64,000 nucleotides of DNA from Verrucomicrobiota bacterium (GCA_030830965.1 JAURLX010000004.1:124001-188000), one strand, 5' to 3'. Positions 17,047 to 27,573 are shown, numbered from the stretch's first letter. Translations and numbers: made by a program. The notes: generated from the sequence alone by a model not told the origin.

Positions 17047-19032
17047 ATGGAATTCCGCCTGCATTCCGAACACGCGCCGGCCGGCGACCAACCCGCGGCC
17101 ATCGAGGCCCTCGACGCGTCGCTGCGGGCCGGTGAAGCCCGACAGACCCTCCTCGGCGTGACCGGCTCGGGCAAGACCTTCACGATGGCGAACCTGATCG
17201 CGCGACGGCAGCGGCCTGCGCTGGTCATCTCGCACAACAAGACGCTGGCGGCCCAGCTGTACGGCGAGTTCAAGCGCTTCTTCCCTGAGAACGCGGTGGA
17301 ATACTTCGTCAGCTATTACGACTACTACCAGCCGGAGGCCTACGTGCCGCAGACGGACACCTTCATCGAGAAGGACGCCGCGATCAACGAGGATATCGAG
17401 CGGCTGCGCATCAGCGCCAGCAGCGCCCTGCTCTCCCGGCGCGACGTCATCGTGGTGGCTTCGGTCTCCTGCATCTACGGCCTCGGCTCCCCCGAGGATT
17501 TCCTCGCCGCCATGATCCCCCTGCGCGCGGGCATGGTCCTGCGGCGAGACGACCTGCTCGCCCGGATGGTCGCCAACCAGTACGCGCGCAACGACGCGGT
17601 CCTCGAGCGCTGCACCTTCCGGGCGCGGGGCGAGACGGTCGACGTCTGGCCGGCCTACATGGAGACGGCGGTGAGGCTCGAATTCTGGGGCGACACGCTC
17701 GAGGGTATCCGGGAACTGGACCCGGTGAGCGTGCGCCCGGGCCGTCGGCTCGAAAAGTTCGACCTCTACCCCGCCAACCAGTACGTGACCGCCCCCGGCC
17801 GTCTCCGGACGGCCATGGACGCGATCCGGGAGGAACTCGAGCTACAGGTCGCCCGCTTCGAGCGGGAGAACCGGCTGGTCGAGGCGCAGCGCATCCGCAT
17901 GCGGGTGGAGCACGACCTCGAGATGCTCCGGGAGACGGGCTTCTGCCCCGGGGTGGAGAATTACTCGATGCACCTCTCGGGCCGCGCCCCGGGCGAGAGG
18001 CCTTGCTGCCTGCTGGACTTCTTCCCGGAGGACCGGATCACCTTCATCGACGAGAGCCACGTGACCTGGCCGCAGATCGGGGGGATGTACCACGGGGACC
18101 GGGCACGCAAGGAGAGGCTGGTCGAGTTCGGCTTCAGGCTACCCTCCGCGCTGGAGAACCGGCCGCTGCGCCCGGAGGAGTTCGAGCAGGTGATCGGCCA
18201 GACGGTCTACGTCTCGGCCACGCCGGCGCCGTACGAGTACGAGGTCTCGAAGGTCGTCGCCGAGCAGGTCATCCGCCCGACGGGACTGCTCGACCCCGTG
18301 ATGGAGGTGCGCCCGACGGCCGGACAGGTCGAGGACGTGATCGGGGAAGCCAAGGCCACGGCCGCGCGCGGCATGCGCACGCTGGTGACGACCCTGACCA
18401 AGCGCATGTCGGAGGAGCTCGCCGCGTTCATGCGGGAGCAGGGGCTGAAGGTCGAGTACCTCCACTCGGACATCGACGCGATCGAGCGGGTCGAGATCCT
18501 GCGCCGCCTGCGCACGGGCGCGTTCGACGTGCTGGTGGGGGTCAACCTGCTCCGAGAGGGCCTCGACCTGCCCGAGGTCGGCCTGGTCGGCATCTTGGAC
18601 GCCGACAAGGAGGGGTTCCTGCGCAGCGAGACGAGCCTGATCCAGACCTCGGGCCGGGCGGCACGCCACGTGGAGGGCCGGGTGCTGCTCTACGCGGACG
18701 TGATGACGCGCTCGCTCACGCGGGCGCTCACGGTCTGCGGCGACCGGCGCAAGCGCCAGGAGGCCTATAACCTGAAACACGGCATCGTCCCGAGGAGCGT
18801 GACCCGGCGCATCGAGGAGAGCCTCGTCGAAGCCGAGGCCGGGGAGGCCCTGGCGGTAGGCGAAGGGACGGCCGACCGGGACGTGGCCGCCGTGCTCGCC
18901 GACATGGAGCGCGAGATGCTCGCGGCGGCCGACGAGCTTCAGTTCGAAAAGGCGGCCGCGCTGCGCGATCAGATCGAGGCGCTCCGCACGGGCAAGCCCG
19001 CGGCCAAGGGCAGGCGCCGCGGTCGTCGCTGA
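17047..19032 (+). CDS. uvrB: Excinuclease ABC subunit B
   Basis: Damage-verifying helicase-like subunit of UvrABC nucleotide excision repair. The 661-residue length is typical. Walker A is GVTGSGKTF (Lys43). The beta-hairpin block YYDYYQPEAYVPQTD, the ASVSCIYGLG motif, TFIDESHVT, and helicase motif VI-like QTSGRAARHVEGRVLLYAD are all present. The C-terminal UVR domain (LQFEKAAALRDQIEAL) would contact UvrC. A basic tail follows. It is the last gene of the nadE-glcD-HAD-uvrB run; its stop codon abuts the stop of the convergent mutL. Confidence 0.97.
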   Translation: MEFRLHSEHAPAGDQPAAIEALDASLRAGEARQTLLGVTGSGKTFTMANLIARRQRPALVISHNKTLAAQLYGEFKRFFPENAVEYFVSYYDYYQPEAYVPQTDTFIEKDAAINEDIERLRISASSALLSRRDVIVVASVSCIYGLGSPEDFLAAMIPLRAGMVLRRDDLLARMVANQYARNDAVLERCTFRARGETVDVWPAYMETAVRLEFWGDTLEGIRELDPVSVRPGRRLEKFDLYPANQYVTAPGRLRTAMDAIREELELQVARFERENRLVEAQRIRMRVEHDLEMLRETGFCPGVENYSMHLSGRAPGERPCCLLDFFPEDRITFIDESHVTWPQIGGMYHGDRARKERLVEFGFRLPSALENRPLRPEEFEQVIGQTVYVSATPAPYEYEVSKVVAEQVIRPTGLLDPVMEVRPTAGQVEDVIGEAKATAARGMRTLVTTLTKRMSEELAAFMREQGLKVEYLHSDIDAIERVEILRRLRTGAFDVLVGVNLLREGLDLPEVGLVGILDADKEGFLRSETSLIQTSGRAARHVEGRVLLYADVMTRSLTRALTVCGDRRKRQEAYNLKHGIVPRSVTRRIEESLVEAEAGEALAVGEGTADRDVAAVLADMEREMLAAADELQFEKAAALRDQIEALRTGKPAAKGRRRGRR

Positions 19033-20757
19033 TCAGCCGAGCCTGCGACCGAGGTCGGCGTCCGTCCACTCGAGGAAGGTGCGCCGTCCACGGGGGCAGG
19101 AACCGGGCTGCGAGGTCCGGAAGAGGGACTCGGCAAGGGCGAGCACCTCGGGGTCGGACATCATGTCCCCTCGTCGGCGGGCGCCGCGCACGGCGACCTT
19201 GGCGAGGGCGTCGTAGGCGAGCTCGGATCGTCCGAAATCGCCTTCGCGTCGGGCCATCTCGGCCAGGAGGTCGCGGATGAACGGCTCGGCGGCGGCGGGG
19301 TCAAGCCAGGCCGGCAGGGCCGTCACGCGCCAGAAGTTGCGTCCATACTCCTCGAACTCGAACCCCGCCGCGGCGAGTAGGGACTGGCGCTCCTTGAGCA
19401 CCGCGGCGGGCAGGGGCTCCAGCTCCAAGGCCAGCGGGACGAGCAACGGCTGGCTCACGGGGGAGCCGGAGGTGAAGCGCGCGAGAATATCCTCGTAGAG
19501 GATGCGCTGATGCGCCGCGCCCAGGTCCATCACCACCAGCCCCGCGGGCGTCTCGAAGACGACGCGGTCCTCGCGCAACCGTCCGACGAGGCGCCAGCCC
19601 AGACGTAGCGGAGCGACGGCACGGACCGGGGTCTCCGCGGCCGCGGCTGGCGCGGGCGCGCCGGCGGACGGGATGACGGCCGGCACGACGGGCGCGGGCG
19701 CGGTGTCCGGGGAGCCGGCAGGCGCCTCGACCACGGAAAGGCTGCCCGCAGGCAGCCCGTCGCCGCCGCGGGCGCGTAGCACCGCGAGCACGGAGGAGAT
19801 GATGAAACCTCGCACCCCGGCCTCGTCGCGGAAACGCACCTCGCGCTTGGCCGGATGCACGTTGACGTCGACCCCTGCCGGGTCGATCTCCAGGAAGATG
19901 AACGCCAGCGGGTAGCGGCCCTTCGGGATGAGCGTATGATAGCTCTCGGTGAGCGCGAAGGCCATCGTGCGGCTGTCCACCGGCCGGCCGTTGACCACGG
20001 TCACCAGGTCCTGGCGCGTGCCGCGGCTGACACCCGGCCGGCCGAGCAGGCCGGTGAGCCGCAGGCCCTCCCTCTGGAACGCCGGCATGACCGTCACCTC
20101 TTCGGCCACCTGCCGCCCCCAGATTTCACGCACCCGGTCGAGCAAGGGGGCGTCGCCCGGGGAACGGAACACCTCCCGGCCGTCCTCCCTCAGCAGAAAA
20201 CCGACCGCGGGGTGGGCCACCGCGTAGAGGCGGACGAGGCGGACGATGTGGGCCGACTCGGTCTCCTCGGACTTGAGGAACTTGAGCCGGGCGGGCACGG
20301 GGTGGAAGAGATTGGCGACCTCGACGCGGGTGCCGACCGCCATGCCGTGGTCGCGCACATGCGCCGTGCGGCCGCCGATCACCAGGATCTCAGTACCGGA
20401 CGGCTCGCCGACGGCCCGGGTCTGCAGGGTGAAGCGCGATACGCTGGCGATCGAGGGCACGGCCTCCCCGCGGAAGCCGAAGGTGGAAATCCGATCGAGA
20501 TCGGAGGCCGCGCGTATCTTGCTGGTGGCGTGCCGCAGCAGGCAGAGCGACGCCTCCTCCGCGGTCATCCCCCGCCCGTCGTCCTCCACCACGACGAGCG
20601 CCTTGCCCCCGCGGGAGAAGTCGACGACGACCCGCGTCGCCCCGGCGTCGAGGGAGTTCTCCAGGAGTTCCTTCACCACGGCCGCCGGACGCTCGACCAC
20701 CTCGCCGGCGGCGATCTGGTTGGCCACTTTGTCTTCCAGCACCCTGATGGTCGTCAT
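19033..20757 (-). CDS. mutL: DNA mismatch repair protein MutL, with degenerate endonuclease motifs
   Basis: Matchmaker ATPase of mismatch repair. The N-terminal GHKL ATPase is intact: [25 protein letters not shown] style start, [18 protein letters not shown] and FGFRGEA. The C-terminal dimerisation domain is present, giving 574 residues. The endonuclease motifs of MutH-less bacteria are degraded: DQHAAHE is DLGAAHQ (411-417), the ACK-type motif reads AVRGARRRG (522-530), and C-P-H-G-R-P-T is CPRGRRTF (from Cys554). Nicking activity therefore looks lost, unlike Bacillus-type MutL. Confidence 0.95.
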   Translation of the reverse strand: MTTIRVLEDKVANQIAAGEVVERPAAVVKELLENSLDAGATRVVVDFSRGGKALVVVEDDGRGMTAEEASLCLLRHATSKIRAASDLDRISTFGFRGEAVPSIASVSRFTLQTRAVGEPSGTEILVIGGRTAHVRDHGMAVGTRVEVANLFHPVPARLKFLKSEETESAHIVRLVRLYAVAHPAVGFLLREDGREVFRSPGDAPLLDRVREIWGRQVAEEVTVMPAFQREGLRLTGLLGRPGVSRGTRQDLVTVVNGRPVDSRTMAFALTESYHTLIPKGRYPLAFIFLEIDPAGVDVNVHPAKREVRFRDEAGVRGFIISSVLAVLRARGGDGLPAGSLSVVEAPAGSPDTAPAPVVPAVIPSAGAPAPAAAAETPVRAVAPLRLGWRLVGRLREDRVVFETPAGLVVMDLGAAHQRILYEDILARFTSGSPVSQPLLVPLALELEPLPAAVLKERQSLLAAAGFEFEEYGRNFWRVTALPAWLDPAAAEPFIRDLLAEMARREGDFGRSELAYDALAKVAVRGARRRGDMMSDPEVLALAESLFRTSQPGSCPRGRRTFLEWTDADLGRRLG

Positions 20758-20917
20758 GGCTCAGCGGGGGGGCCGTGCACGCGGCCGCCCTTCATGGGCG
20801 CTGGAGGGCAGAGGGCAGGCGGGCATCCCGGCAAGATGGCCTCCGGCCGGTCCCTCGGCAAGCCCGCGGACCTTCGGTCTTTGTTGCACCCGGACGCATC
20901 ACGGCAACCTTCGACCC

Positions 20918-22882
20918 GTGCCCAATCGTCTGGCCAAGGAAAGGTCGCTCTACCTGCGGCAGCATGCGGACAACCCCGTGGACTGGCATCCGTGGGGGCC
21001 GGAGGCCTTCGCCCTCGCCCGGAGCACGGACCGGCCCCTGCTGGTGTCGGTGGGCTACTCCTCGTGCCACTGGTGCCACGTGATGGCCCGGGAGTCGTTC
21101 GCACAGGCCTGGATCGCCGACCTCATGAACCGGCATTTCGTGTGCGTGAAGGTCGACCGTGAGGAGCTGCCGGAGGTCGACAAGCTGATGATGGACGCGG
21201 TGCAGATGGTGCAGGGTCAGGGCGGCTGGCCGCTCAACTGCTTCTGCCTGCCCGACGGCAGGCCGTTCTTCGGCGGCACCTACTTCCCCCCTGAAGACCG
21301 CGGCGGAGGACTGGTGCCGTGGCCGCAGCTGCTGATGCGGGTTTCGGACTTCTACCACCGCAGCAAATCCGAACTCGAATCCAACGCCGACGCCATCGCC
21401 AAGAACCTCGTGCACCTGACGCGGGCGCCCGACGCCGACGGCACGGCGCCCGGCCGCGTGCAGCTGCTGGCGGCGGCGCGGGACATCTGCTCCCGCCACG
21501 ACGACGAACACGGTGGGTTCGGCGGCGCGCCGAAATTCCCCTCCCCTCCCACCCTCGGCCTGCTCCTCGCCGTGCGCAACACGGCCGCGGCCGCGGAGGA
21601 GCGTGCGCTGGGGACCCGGCTGGACTCGGCCCTCTCGATGACGCTGGGCGCGATGGCTCGGGGCGGGCTTTACGATCAGGTGGGCGGAGGCTTCCACCGC
21701 TACTGCATCGACCGCACCTGGACGGTGCCGCACTTCGAGAAGATGCTTTACGACAACGCCCAGCTGTTGGGCGTCTACGCGGAGGCCTGGGCGCGCTACC
21801 GCGACCCGCTTCACGCGGCCGTATGCGAAGAGACGGTCGGCTGGCTGCGCCGGGAGATGGCGCTCCCCGACGGCCTCTTCGCCTCCTCGCTCGACGCCGA
21901 CACGGATCACCACGAGGGCACGACCTACGTGTGGACGCCGACGCAGCTGCAGGAGGCGCTGGGAGACGAGGCCGAGGCCTTCGCACGGGCCTACGGCGTC
22001 ACGGAAAAGGGTAATTTCGAGGGAGCCAGCGTGCTCCGCCTCACCCCCCTGCCCGGCCTCCGCGACCGGCTCAGCAAGGCGCGATCCGTCCTGCTCGCCG
22101 CACGCGGCCGCCGGGCCCAACCTGCGCGGGACGACGGCCCGCTCGTCGGCTGGAACGCCTTGCTGGCATCGGGCCTCGCGAAGGCGGCCTGGATCTTCGG
22201 ACGCCAGGACTGGCACACCCAGGCCGCCGGCGTGGCCGCCGCCGCACACCGCGCCCTCCGTGCCAGGCCTGGCGCCCCACTCACCGATCACGTTTGGGTC
22301 GCGGAGTCGCTGCTTGCGGTCGCATCATGCGCGGCCTGGGCGGGAGGGCCGGACGCCGACGCCCTGCGCAGCGACGCCGTGGACGTGATGCACGAGGCGA
22401 GAGAACGGTTCCGCGACGGCCATGAGAAGGGCTGGTTCCTCACCGAGGCGGCCCGCGAGGATCTCGCCGTGAGGCAGAAAGACTGGTTCGACAACGCCAC
22501 GCCCGCGGCCAACTCCTCGCTCGCCCACGTGCTGTCCGCGCTTTCCGTCCTGGAGCCTGAAGGCGGATGGCGCGAGGAGTTCGAGGAACATGCCGGCGCC
22601 TACGGAGGCGCCTGCCGCAACCTGCCCTCGGGCGTGGCGCACGCGCTCGAGGCGATCGTCCGGGAGGCCACTGGGATCGCGATCGTCAAGGCGGCGCCCG
22701 GCTCGGACTGGGAGGCCTTCAGGCAGGCACTGCTTGGAGACGCCGCCACGCGGCCGCATGCGCTGCCCTGGCGGCCCGTGCATCTTGTGACGGACGCAGC
22801 CAACCAGGGCTGGCAGGTCTGCGCGGGGCGCACATGCCTGCCCCCGGAGTCCTCCGCGGAACGCGCAGCGGCCCTGCTCTGA
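20918..22882 (+). CDS. DUF255 / YyaL-family protein with thioredoxin-like and (alpha/alpha) domains
   Basis: A 654-residue cytosolic protein. Residues ~1-160 form a thioredoxin-like DUF255 domain ([13 protein letters not shown], then SSCHWCHVM with Cys50 and Cys53, and [20 protein letters not shown]). The remaining ~480 residues form the helical barrel of six-hairpin type seen in N-acylglucosamine 2-epimerase-like proteins ([42 protein letters not shown]). The family is widespread and includes human SPATA20, but its biochemical role is unproven. The GTG at 20918 is the earliest start that avoids overlap with mutL and fits the family N-terminus. No ribosome site is evident. Confidence 0.85.
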   Translation: MPNRLAKERSLYLRQHADNPVDWHPWGPEAFALARSTDRPLLVSVGYSSCHWCHVMARESFAQAWIADLMNRHFVCVKVDREELPEVDKLMMDAVQMVQGQGGWPLNCFCLPDGRPFFGGTYFPPEDRGGGLVPWPQLLMRVSDFYHRSKSELESNADAIAKNLVHLTRAPDADGTAPGRVQLLAAARDICSRHDDEHGGFGGAPKFPSPPTLGLLLAVRNTAAAAEERALGTRLDSALSMTLGAMARGGLYDQVGGGFHRYCIDRTWTVPHFEKMLYDNAQLLGVYAEAWARYRDPLHAAVCEETVGWLRREMALPDGLFASSLDADTDHHEGTTYVWTPTQLQEALGDEAEAFARAYGVTEKGNFEGASVLRLTPLPGLRDRLSKARSVLLAARGRRAQPARDDGPLVGWNALLASGLAKAAWIFGRQDWHTQAAGVAAAAHRALRARPGAPLTDHVWVAESLLAVASCAAWAGGPDADALRSDAVDVMHEARERFRDGHEKGWFLTEAAREDLAVRQKDWFDNATPAANSSLAHVLSALSVLEPEGGWREEFEEHAGAYGGACRNLPSGVAHALEAIVREATGIAIVKAAPGSDWEAFRQALLGDAATRPHALPWRPVHLVTDAANQGWQVCAGRTCLPPESSAERAAALL

Positions 22883-22929
22883 GACAGTCCGCTCTTGCCC
22901 GGGCAGGAGTGACGCGGAAAATCAGACGG

Positions 22930-24729
22930 ATGGCGGACAAGCCCCATTTCGTCTACGGACAGCGAGCGGACGAGCATTCGCGCGGACGGATGCTGCTGGG
23001 GCTGGTCATCGTCGAGTCCGTGGGCTACAGCCGCCGCGCCTACAGGCTCGACTGGAAGCGGGTAGCCCTGGCGATCCCGGCGCTCCTGCTGGTCGGCTGG
23101 GTGGTGCTTTCCGAAATCTACCTCTTCAAGGAGAAGTACATCAATGGCATCGCCACGACCACCCGGGCGGACATGTACCTCTACCTGCCCGACACCGTGG
23201 GCGAGTGGGCCGTCTCCCGCTTCCAGACCCCGGAGGAGGCACGCCTGAGCGCCCGGCGCCGGCTGCTCGTACCGCCGACCCGCCCTGGACGTGATGCGCA
23301 CCTCCGCCGCAAGGGCGAATACTACATCGAGATCGCGAAGGCGGCGCTGGCCCGGCAAGACTTCTCGGAGTTCGCCAAGTTCATCGGCACCGGCGCCCAG
23401 ATGGCGCCGGCCAATCTCGAGGCCCAGCGCCTCTGCGCCGACCTCTTCTTCGCCTTCGGACGCCCGCTGGACGCGTACAAGATCCTAGAGGAGTCGCTCG
23501 AGTTCGCCGGCCACGACCAGGGCCACGTGCACAACTTCGTGCAACGCTGCCTGATGATGGACCAAGACGCGCGCATCCTAGCCGCGGCGGCCCGCATGCT
23601 CCCCGACCCGGGCCTCTCGTCCGAGGTCCGCTCGGAACTGTTGCTGGCCAAGGCGTACGCGCTGTTCCTCCAGGGCGACTATGCGGCCGCCCTGGACTTC
23701 ATCAAGGAGCGCGACCTGCACTACACACCCGAGGGCTACCTCATCAACTGCCAGTCGCTCTGGGGGTCGGGGGATCGCGGCATGGCCATGAATCAAGTCG
23801 ACGAGGGGCTGAAGCAGGTCAACGAGAAGCTCCTCCGCGGCGAAGCCTCCGGCCCTGCGAAGAAGACTGCGGAGGAGATGAAGTCCGCACTGCTGGAGAT
23901 GAAAGCCCGCTGGCTCAAAGAATCCGGCAACCTCGCCGGCGCCCGAGACTGCTACGAACTTCTGGCGATCAACGACCCATCCAGTCCGGCGCCGGTCGTA
24001 CAGTCGCTCTACCTTCTCCCTGGCGAAGCCAACCGCGCCCGGCGGGAGCAGTTGATCGAGAGATGTCTTCGTGACTTCGGAGGCCAGGAGAAGGCGATGC
24101 TCGAAGTGGCCAGGTTCGGCAACGCAACGGCCGACACGGAGCTCACCCGGCGCATGCTCAGCCATGCGGAAGCCCGGAGATTCCCCAACCGGGAGCGCTT
24201 CGTGCTGACGCACGTGGAATGCATGATCAACGCGGGGCGCGTCCGGGAGACGATCCTGACCCTGGACGAGCTGCACCGGCGTTCCGAACGCGAACAATGG
24301 CTGCCCGAGACAAGGGTCGCGTTCTCGGCCCTCCGCGCGGCGGCCTACTTCGCGGACGGCCAGCCCGAGGTAGGGATGATCAATCTGCGGCGCACGCTCG
24401 AGGACAACAAGGCCCCGCCCCAGGTGCTGCTCTCCGTCGCCCGCAAGCTCATCGAGGCCCGAAGGCCGATCGAGGCCGAGGATGTGCTTAGGCGAGCGCA
24501 TCTGGCCAATGAATCCAACCAGGCCGTGCTCATGCAGATCGTGCAGCTTAAGCTGGAGAACCCGGGCCTCGCGGCGGACCTGGAGACCTACCTACGCCGT
24601 CTCATGGCCACGCGACGGCCGCCCAAGGACGTGCTGGCCGCCGCGCGACGCAGGCTGGGGTCCGACGCCTACCTCTTCTCCGAGAACAGGGAAAAGCTGC
24701 TGGACGACATCGCCCGCCTGGCCGACTAG
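22930..24729 (+). CDS. Membrane-anchored TPR protein of unknown function
   Basis: A 599-residue protein. A short basic cytoplasmic segment is followed by one membrane helix (about residues 46-68, VALAIPALLLVGWVVLSEIY) and a long, mostly helical periplasmic part with TPR-like repeats, for example FFAFGRPLDAYKILEESLEF and SLWGSGDRGMAMNQVDEGLKQ. No catalytic motif is seen. It follows the DUF255 gene by 47 bases and converges on the apbE-like gene, overlapping stop to stop through CTAG. A GTG at 22909 is an alternative start; neither start has a well-spaced ribosome site. Confidence 0.7.
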   Translation: MADKPHFVYGQRADEHSRGRMLLGLVIVESVGYSRRAYRLDWKRVALAIPALLLVGWVVLSEIYLFKEKYINGIATTTRADMYLYLPDTVGEWAVSRFQTPEEARLSARRRLLVPPTRPGRDAHLRRKGEYYIEIAKAALARQDFSEFAKFIGTGAQMAPANLEAQRLCADLFFAFGRPLDAYKILEESLEFAGHDQGHVHNFVQRCLMMDQDARILAAAARMLPDPGLSSEVRSELLLAKAYALFLQGDYAAALDFIKERDLHYTPEGYLINCQSLWGSGDRGMAMNQVDEGLKQVNEKLLRGEASGPAKKTAEEMKSALLEMKARWLKESGNLAGARDCYELLAINDPSSPAPVVQSLYLLPGEANRARREQLIERCLRDFGGQEKAMLEVARFGNATADTELTRRMLSHAEARRFPNRERFVLTHVECMINAGRVRETILTLDELHRRSEREQWLPETRVAFSALRAAAYFADGQPEVGMINLRRTLEDNKAPPQVLLSVARKLIEARRPIEAEDVLRRAHLANESNQAVLMQIVQLKLENPGLAADLETYLRRLMATRRPPKDVLAAARRRLGSDAYLFSENREKLLDDIARLAD

Positions 24730-25601
24730 GCCCGGTCGGCGATCTCGTAGTACCCCAGGGAACCGGACTTCGTGCCGTCGGACAGCCACGCCCCGCGGCT
24801 GCAACCCCGGTTCACCAGATCCTCGACCTCGGGAGCGGAAAGCAGGACCGAGGCGGCGGCGAGGCCTTGGGCCTCGAGGGCGGAGGTGGCGAGCGCACGC
24901 ACCGGACCGGAAGGGGACACGCGGATGCCGGCCCGAGCGTCGACCAGCGCACGCGAACGACTGGCCAAGGCGTAACGGCAGAGGCGCATCTCCTTGTCCG
25001 TGCCGACGCCGATGCGCCAGCCGTTGGAGTCGCCGGGGGGATCCAAGGTCAGCGTGACCGAACCAGACGCCATGATGAGGGCCCGGTGGATGCCCCAGGT
25101 GTTCTCGAGCAGGTCGGCCATGCGGTCCAGGGCGAAGCCACGGATGACGGCGCCGAAGTCGACGCCTCGACCTGCACGCACGCAGGTCACCGAAGCGCCC
25201 TCGCAGACGAGCCGGCCTTCACGGCAGGCCCTCATGGCGTCCGCCCAGCGCCGGTCTTCCGGGTCGAACGGCGCCTCGCCGCGGGCCGTCCAATATTGGA
25301 AGAGCGGGGTCGCGAGACAGTCAAACGCGCCTCCGGTATCGTCGTGGAGGGTGGCGGCGAAGTCCCAGAGGGCCCGGAAATCCTCGGTGACCTGGGTCGT
25401 CGCGCCCGCGCCGAGGGCGTTCACGACGCCCACCAGTCCGGCCTCGGCGGAGACGTCGAGCGCGGCCACCTCGTCGAGGCGCTGGAAGAGCGCCTCGGCG
25501 GCGTTGCGAGCATAGACCGCGTCCTCATCCGCGATCCGGACCCAGAACTTGGAACCAAGGGCGTCGTGGGAGAAACTGTGGATGGCCGGGGCGTCACTCA
25601 T
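24726..25601 (-). CDS. ApbE-like protein (FAD:protein FMN transferase family), degenerate active site
   Basis: A 291-residue protein matching the ApbE fold: the MGT-like start HDALGSKFWVRI, DDTGGAFDCLATPLFQYW, VDFGAVIRGFALD (147-159) in place of the DLGGIAKGYAVD block, and VDARAG in place of the HI.DP.TG block. ApbE enzymes attach FMN to threonine in exported electron-transfer proteins. Here several hallmark positions differ: Lys to Arg in the AKGY block, ASG for the GG turn at about 178-180, and LEAQGLAAA (242-250) where the metal-binding ADA..T is expected. No signal peptide is seen. It overlaps the upstream membrane gene by four bases, and it may have a different activity. Confidence 0.7.
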   Translation of the reverse strand: MSDAPAIHSFSHDALGSKFWVRIADEDAVYARNAAEALFQRLDEVAALDVSAEAGLVGVVNALGAGATTQVTEDFRALWDFAATLHDDTGGAFDCLATPLFQYWTARGEAPFDPEDRRWADAMRACREGRLVCEGASVTCVRAGRGVDFGAVIRGFALDRMADLLENTWGIHRALIMASGSVTLTLDPPGDSNGWRIGVGTDKEMRLCRYALASRSRALVDARAGIRVSPSGPVRALATSALEAQGLAAASVLLSAPEVEDLVNRGCSRGAWLSDGTKSGSLGYYEIADRA

Positions 25602-27010
25602 CTGAGCAGGCCAGAGAAATGCCTTTCATCGCCTTTTGCAACCAGCACCCAGAAGGCTTCGCCTTCCCTGATCTGCAGCCGCCCCGTGACGTAGCCCGGC
25701 ACCACAGGCCGACTGGCGTCCTCGGCCGGAATGAGTCGCAGGGGAGCGCGTGCCGCCTCCGGAAAATCACCATAGCCCACGGGGTGGCGGCGCAGATAGT
25801 ATGGAAGCGGCCAGTAATGCCCGCCGGAGACGGCGATGAAGTAATTGCCGCCGCGGACACGGGCCTGGGATGCCGCCCCGGCCTCGAGAGCGGCGACCTG
25901 GGAGGTCAGGGTAGGCGTGTGACTCCAGACGACCCGCCAGTTGTCCGCGACCAGGAAAGGAAGCACGAAACCGAACGCGGTCACGGCCGGAAAGGCGAAT
26001 CGGCCGGAGATCATCGCCGGCCCGAGGGCGGCCAACGGGAGCAGCAGGGGCGCGAGCAGGAGCCATGGCGTCTTGTACGGCAGCGCCAGATGCAGGAGGA
26101 AGATGCACCATGAGGCGAGCAGGGCCGGGTCTCCGGGGTGCCTCCCCATGAGACCGGCGACGGGACGCACGCGCCAGCGGAGCCAGGTCAGCAGCCCCAG
26201 CCAGCCCGCGCACCAGAGCCAGGGCACGAGCGTGGGCGCCTCCAAGGCGTCCTCCCCTCCCGTCGCGACCCCGAAAGAGCGCAGAAACTGCGCGCCCCAA
26301 GCCATGAGTCCGCCCGGATCGCTCAAGCAGGAAGTCTGGAAGAAGATCCAGGAAAGCGTGGCGCTCAGGCCGAGCAGGAGCAGGCCGCGCCAGCCGGGAC
26401 CTTGACGGCGGAGCAGCAGGACCGAAGCCACGAGGAAGCCAAGCTGCGCGGCGGCCGTCACCTTGCAGGCGAGGGCGAATCCGGCGGCGACCCCGCAGAG
26501 CGCAAGAGGGGGCCGGCGCCAGCCAGACGCCTCAGCCCGCATCCAAAGCACGCAGGACCAGCCGACTGCGCAGACCAGCAGGGTCTCCTGCACGAAATAG
26601 CGGGCGTAGGGAAGCGCGCCTCCCACCAGAAGACAGGTGAGCGCGGCGAGCATGCGTTCGCGGAGCCCGGCGCCGGTCAGGGCGAGGGGCGCGAACGAAA
26701 GCAGCACCAGAAAGGCGTGCGGCACGGAGCGGAGAAATCCCGGGGACATCTCGCCGAAGTCCGTGCCGGTCAGGACGGCCGCAGCCCGTACGACGACCGA
26801 GAGCGCAGGGCCGTGGAACTTGTCGTCGGAGCGGCCGTAGGCCTCGCCTTCGGCGGCCCGGCGAGCCAGGTCCCACTGCACCGACTCGTCGGCGTGGAGG
26901 GCGCGCCCGTCGGCCCGCCAGGCCTGGGCTAGGACGACGAGGAGCAGAAGCCCGAAGAAAAGGGCCCATCCTGCGCGAAGCCTCCAGGGATTGGCGACGG
27001 CGTCGGGCAT
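25598..27010 (-). CDS. GT39-like polytopic membrane protein (TIGR03663-type)
   Basis: A 470-residue integral membrane protein with about ten hydrophobic helices. The first periplasmic loop carries LHADESVQWDLARRAAEGEAY and KFHGPALSVV. This matches the acidic DE..H and HGP pattern of membrane glycosyltransferase-like GT-C proteins that use polyprenyl-phosphate sugars. No signature defines the donor or acceptor. It lies between a hotdog thioesterase (two bases upstream) and the apbE-like gene (four-base overlap), so all three are one operon. A role in modifying an envelope lipid or glycan is inference. Confidence 0.7.
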   Translation of the reverse strand: MPDAVANPWRLRAGWALFFGLLLLVVLAQAWRADGRALHADESVQWDLARRAAEGEAYGRSDDKFHGPALSVVVRAAAVLTGTDFGEMSPGFLRSVPHAFLVLLSFAPLALTGAGLRERMLAALTCLLVGGALPYARYFVQETLLVCAVGWSCVLWMRAEASGWRRPPLALCGVAAGFALACKVTAAAQLGFLVASVLLLRRQGPGWRGLLLLGLSATLSWIFFQTSCLSDPGGLMAWGAQFLRSFGVATGGEDALEAPTLVPWLWCAGWLGLLTWLRWRVRPVAGLMGRHPGDPALLASWCIFLLHLALPYKTPWLLLAPLLLPLAALGPAMISGRFAFPAVTAFGFVLPFLVADNWRVVWSHTPTLTSQVAALEAGAASQARVRGGNYFIAVSGGHYWPLPYYLRRHPVGYGDFPEAARAPLRLIPAEDASRPVVPGYVTGRLQIREGEAFWVLVAKGDERHFSGLLR

Positions 27011-27012
27011 GT

Positions 27013-27432
27013 TCAGCGGGCGAAGCGCCCTTGAAGCGCGTTCTTGACCTCCAGCGGGATGAGGGCGGCGGACATCGGACCTTGCCCTTCCCGCCAGGCG
27101 TAGACGGTGATCAACGAGCCCTTGGCGACCGTGCGCCCCTCGACCTTAGCCTCGAAGGACCAGGCAAGGCGCTTATCGCCGACGTCGGCGGGGACGAGCG
27201 CGACGGAGACGAGGTCGCCGCGGTGCACGGGGGCGAGGTAGTCGCATTCCACCCGCACGCGGGGAAAGCCTGAAGCCCGCGCTCCGTCCTGCTTGAGGAA
27301 GTCGAGACCGAGGTCGCGGAAGAGGGCCTCCTCTGTCGCCTCGACCCAGAGCAGCATCGTCGAGAAATGGACGATCCCTGCGGCGTCGGTGTCGGAGAAA
27401 TTCGCCCTATGCTCGGCGACGAAAGGGGACAT
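27013..27432 (-). CDS. Hotdog-fold acyl-CoA thioesterase (YbgC/4HBT type)
   Basis: A 139-residue single-domain hotdog protein. The catalytic block DTDAAGIVHFSTMLLWVEAT near the N-terminus, with the active-site Asp and the long central helix, matches 4-hydroxybenzoyl-CoA thioesterase and YbgC enzymes. YLAPVHRGDLVSV and LRVEC-like strands complete the fold. The likely reaction is hydrolysis of an acyl- or aroyl-CoA; the substrate is not known. The ATG at 27432 was preferred because the longer in-frame reading adds low-complexity sequence with no family match. It is first in a three-gene operon. Confidence 0.85.
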   Translation of the reverse strand: MSPFVAEHRANFSDTDAAGIVHFSTMLLWVEATEEALFRDLGLDFLKQDGARASGFPRVRVECDYLAPVHRGDLVSVALVPADVGDKRLAWSFEAKVEGRTVAKGSLITVYAWREGQGPMSAALIPLEVKNALQGRFAR

Positions 27433-27573
27433 GCGTCCATCCAAGCGTACGCGGGCGCCGGGCGCAACCGCCAAGCCCTCGGCGGGGCCCGAGGCGGATC
27501 CAGGAGACCGGGCTGCGGGCGGCGGAGACCCCTTTCCAGTTGAGGCCGGCGGGGGTCGAGGCAGCATGGAATC

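Noticed and set aside
16341-17052. Identical CACTGAGCATGG at two gene junctions (16341 and 17040)
   Set aside because: Explained by His codon, TGA stop, two-base gap and ATG start in both; probably coincidence.
20246-20917. Upstream extension of the DUF255 frame
   Set aside because: It overlaps mutL antisense and has no family similarity; GTG at 20918 fits the domain start.
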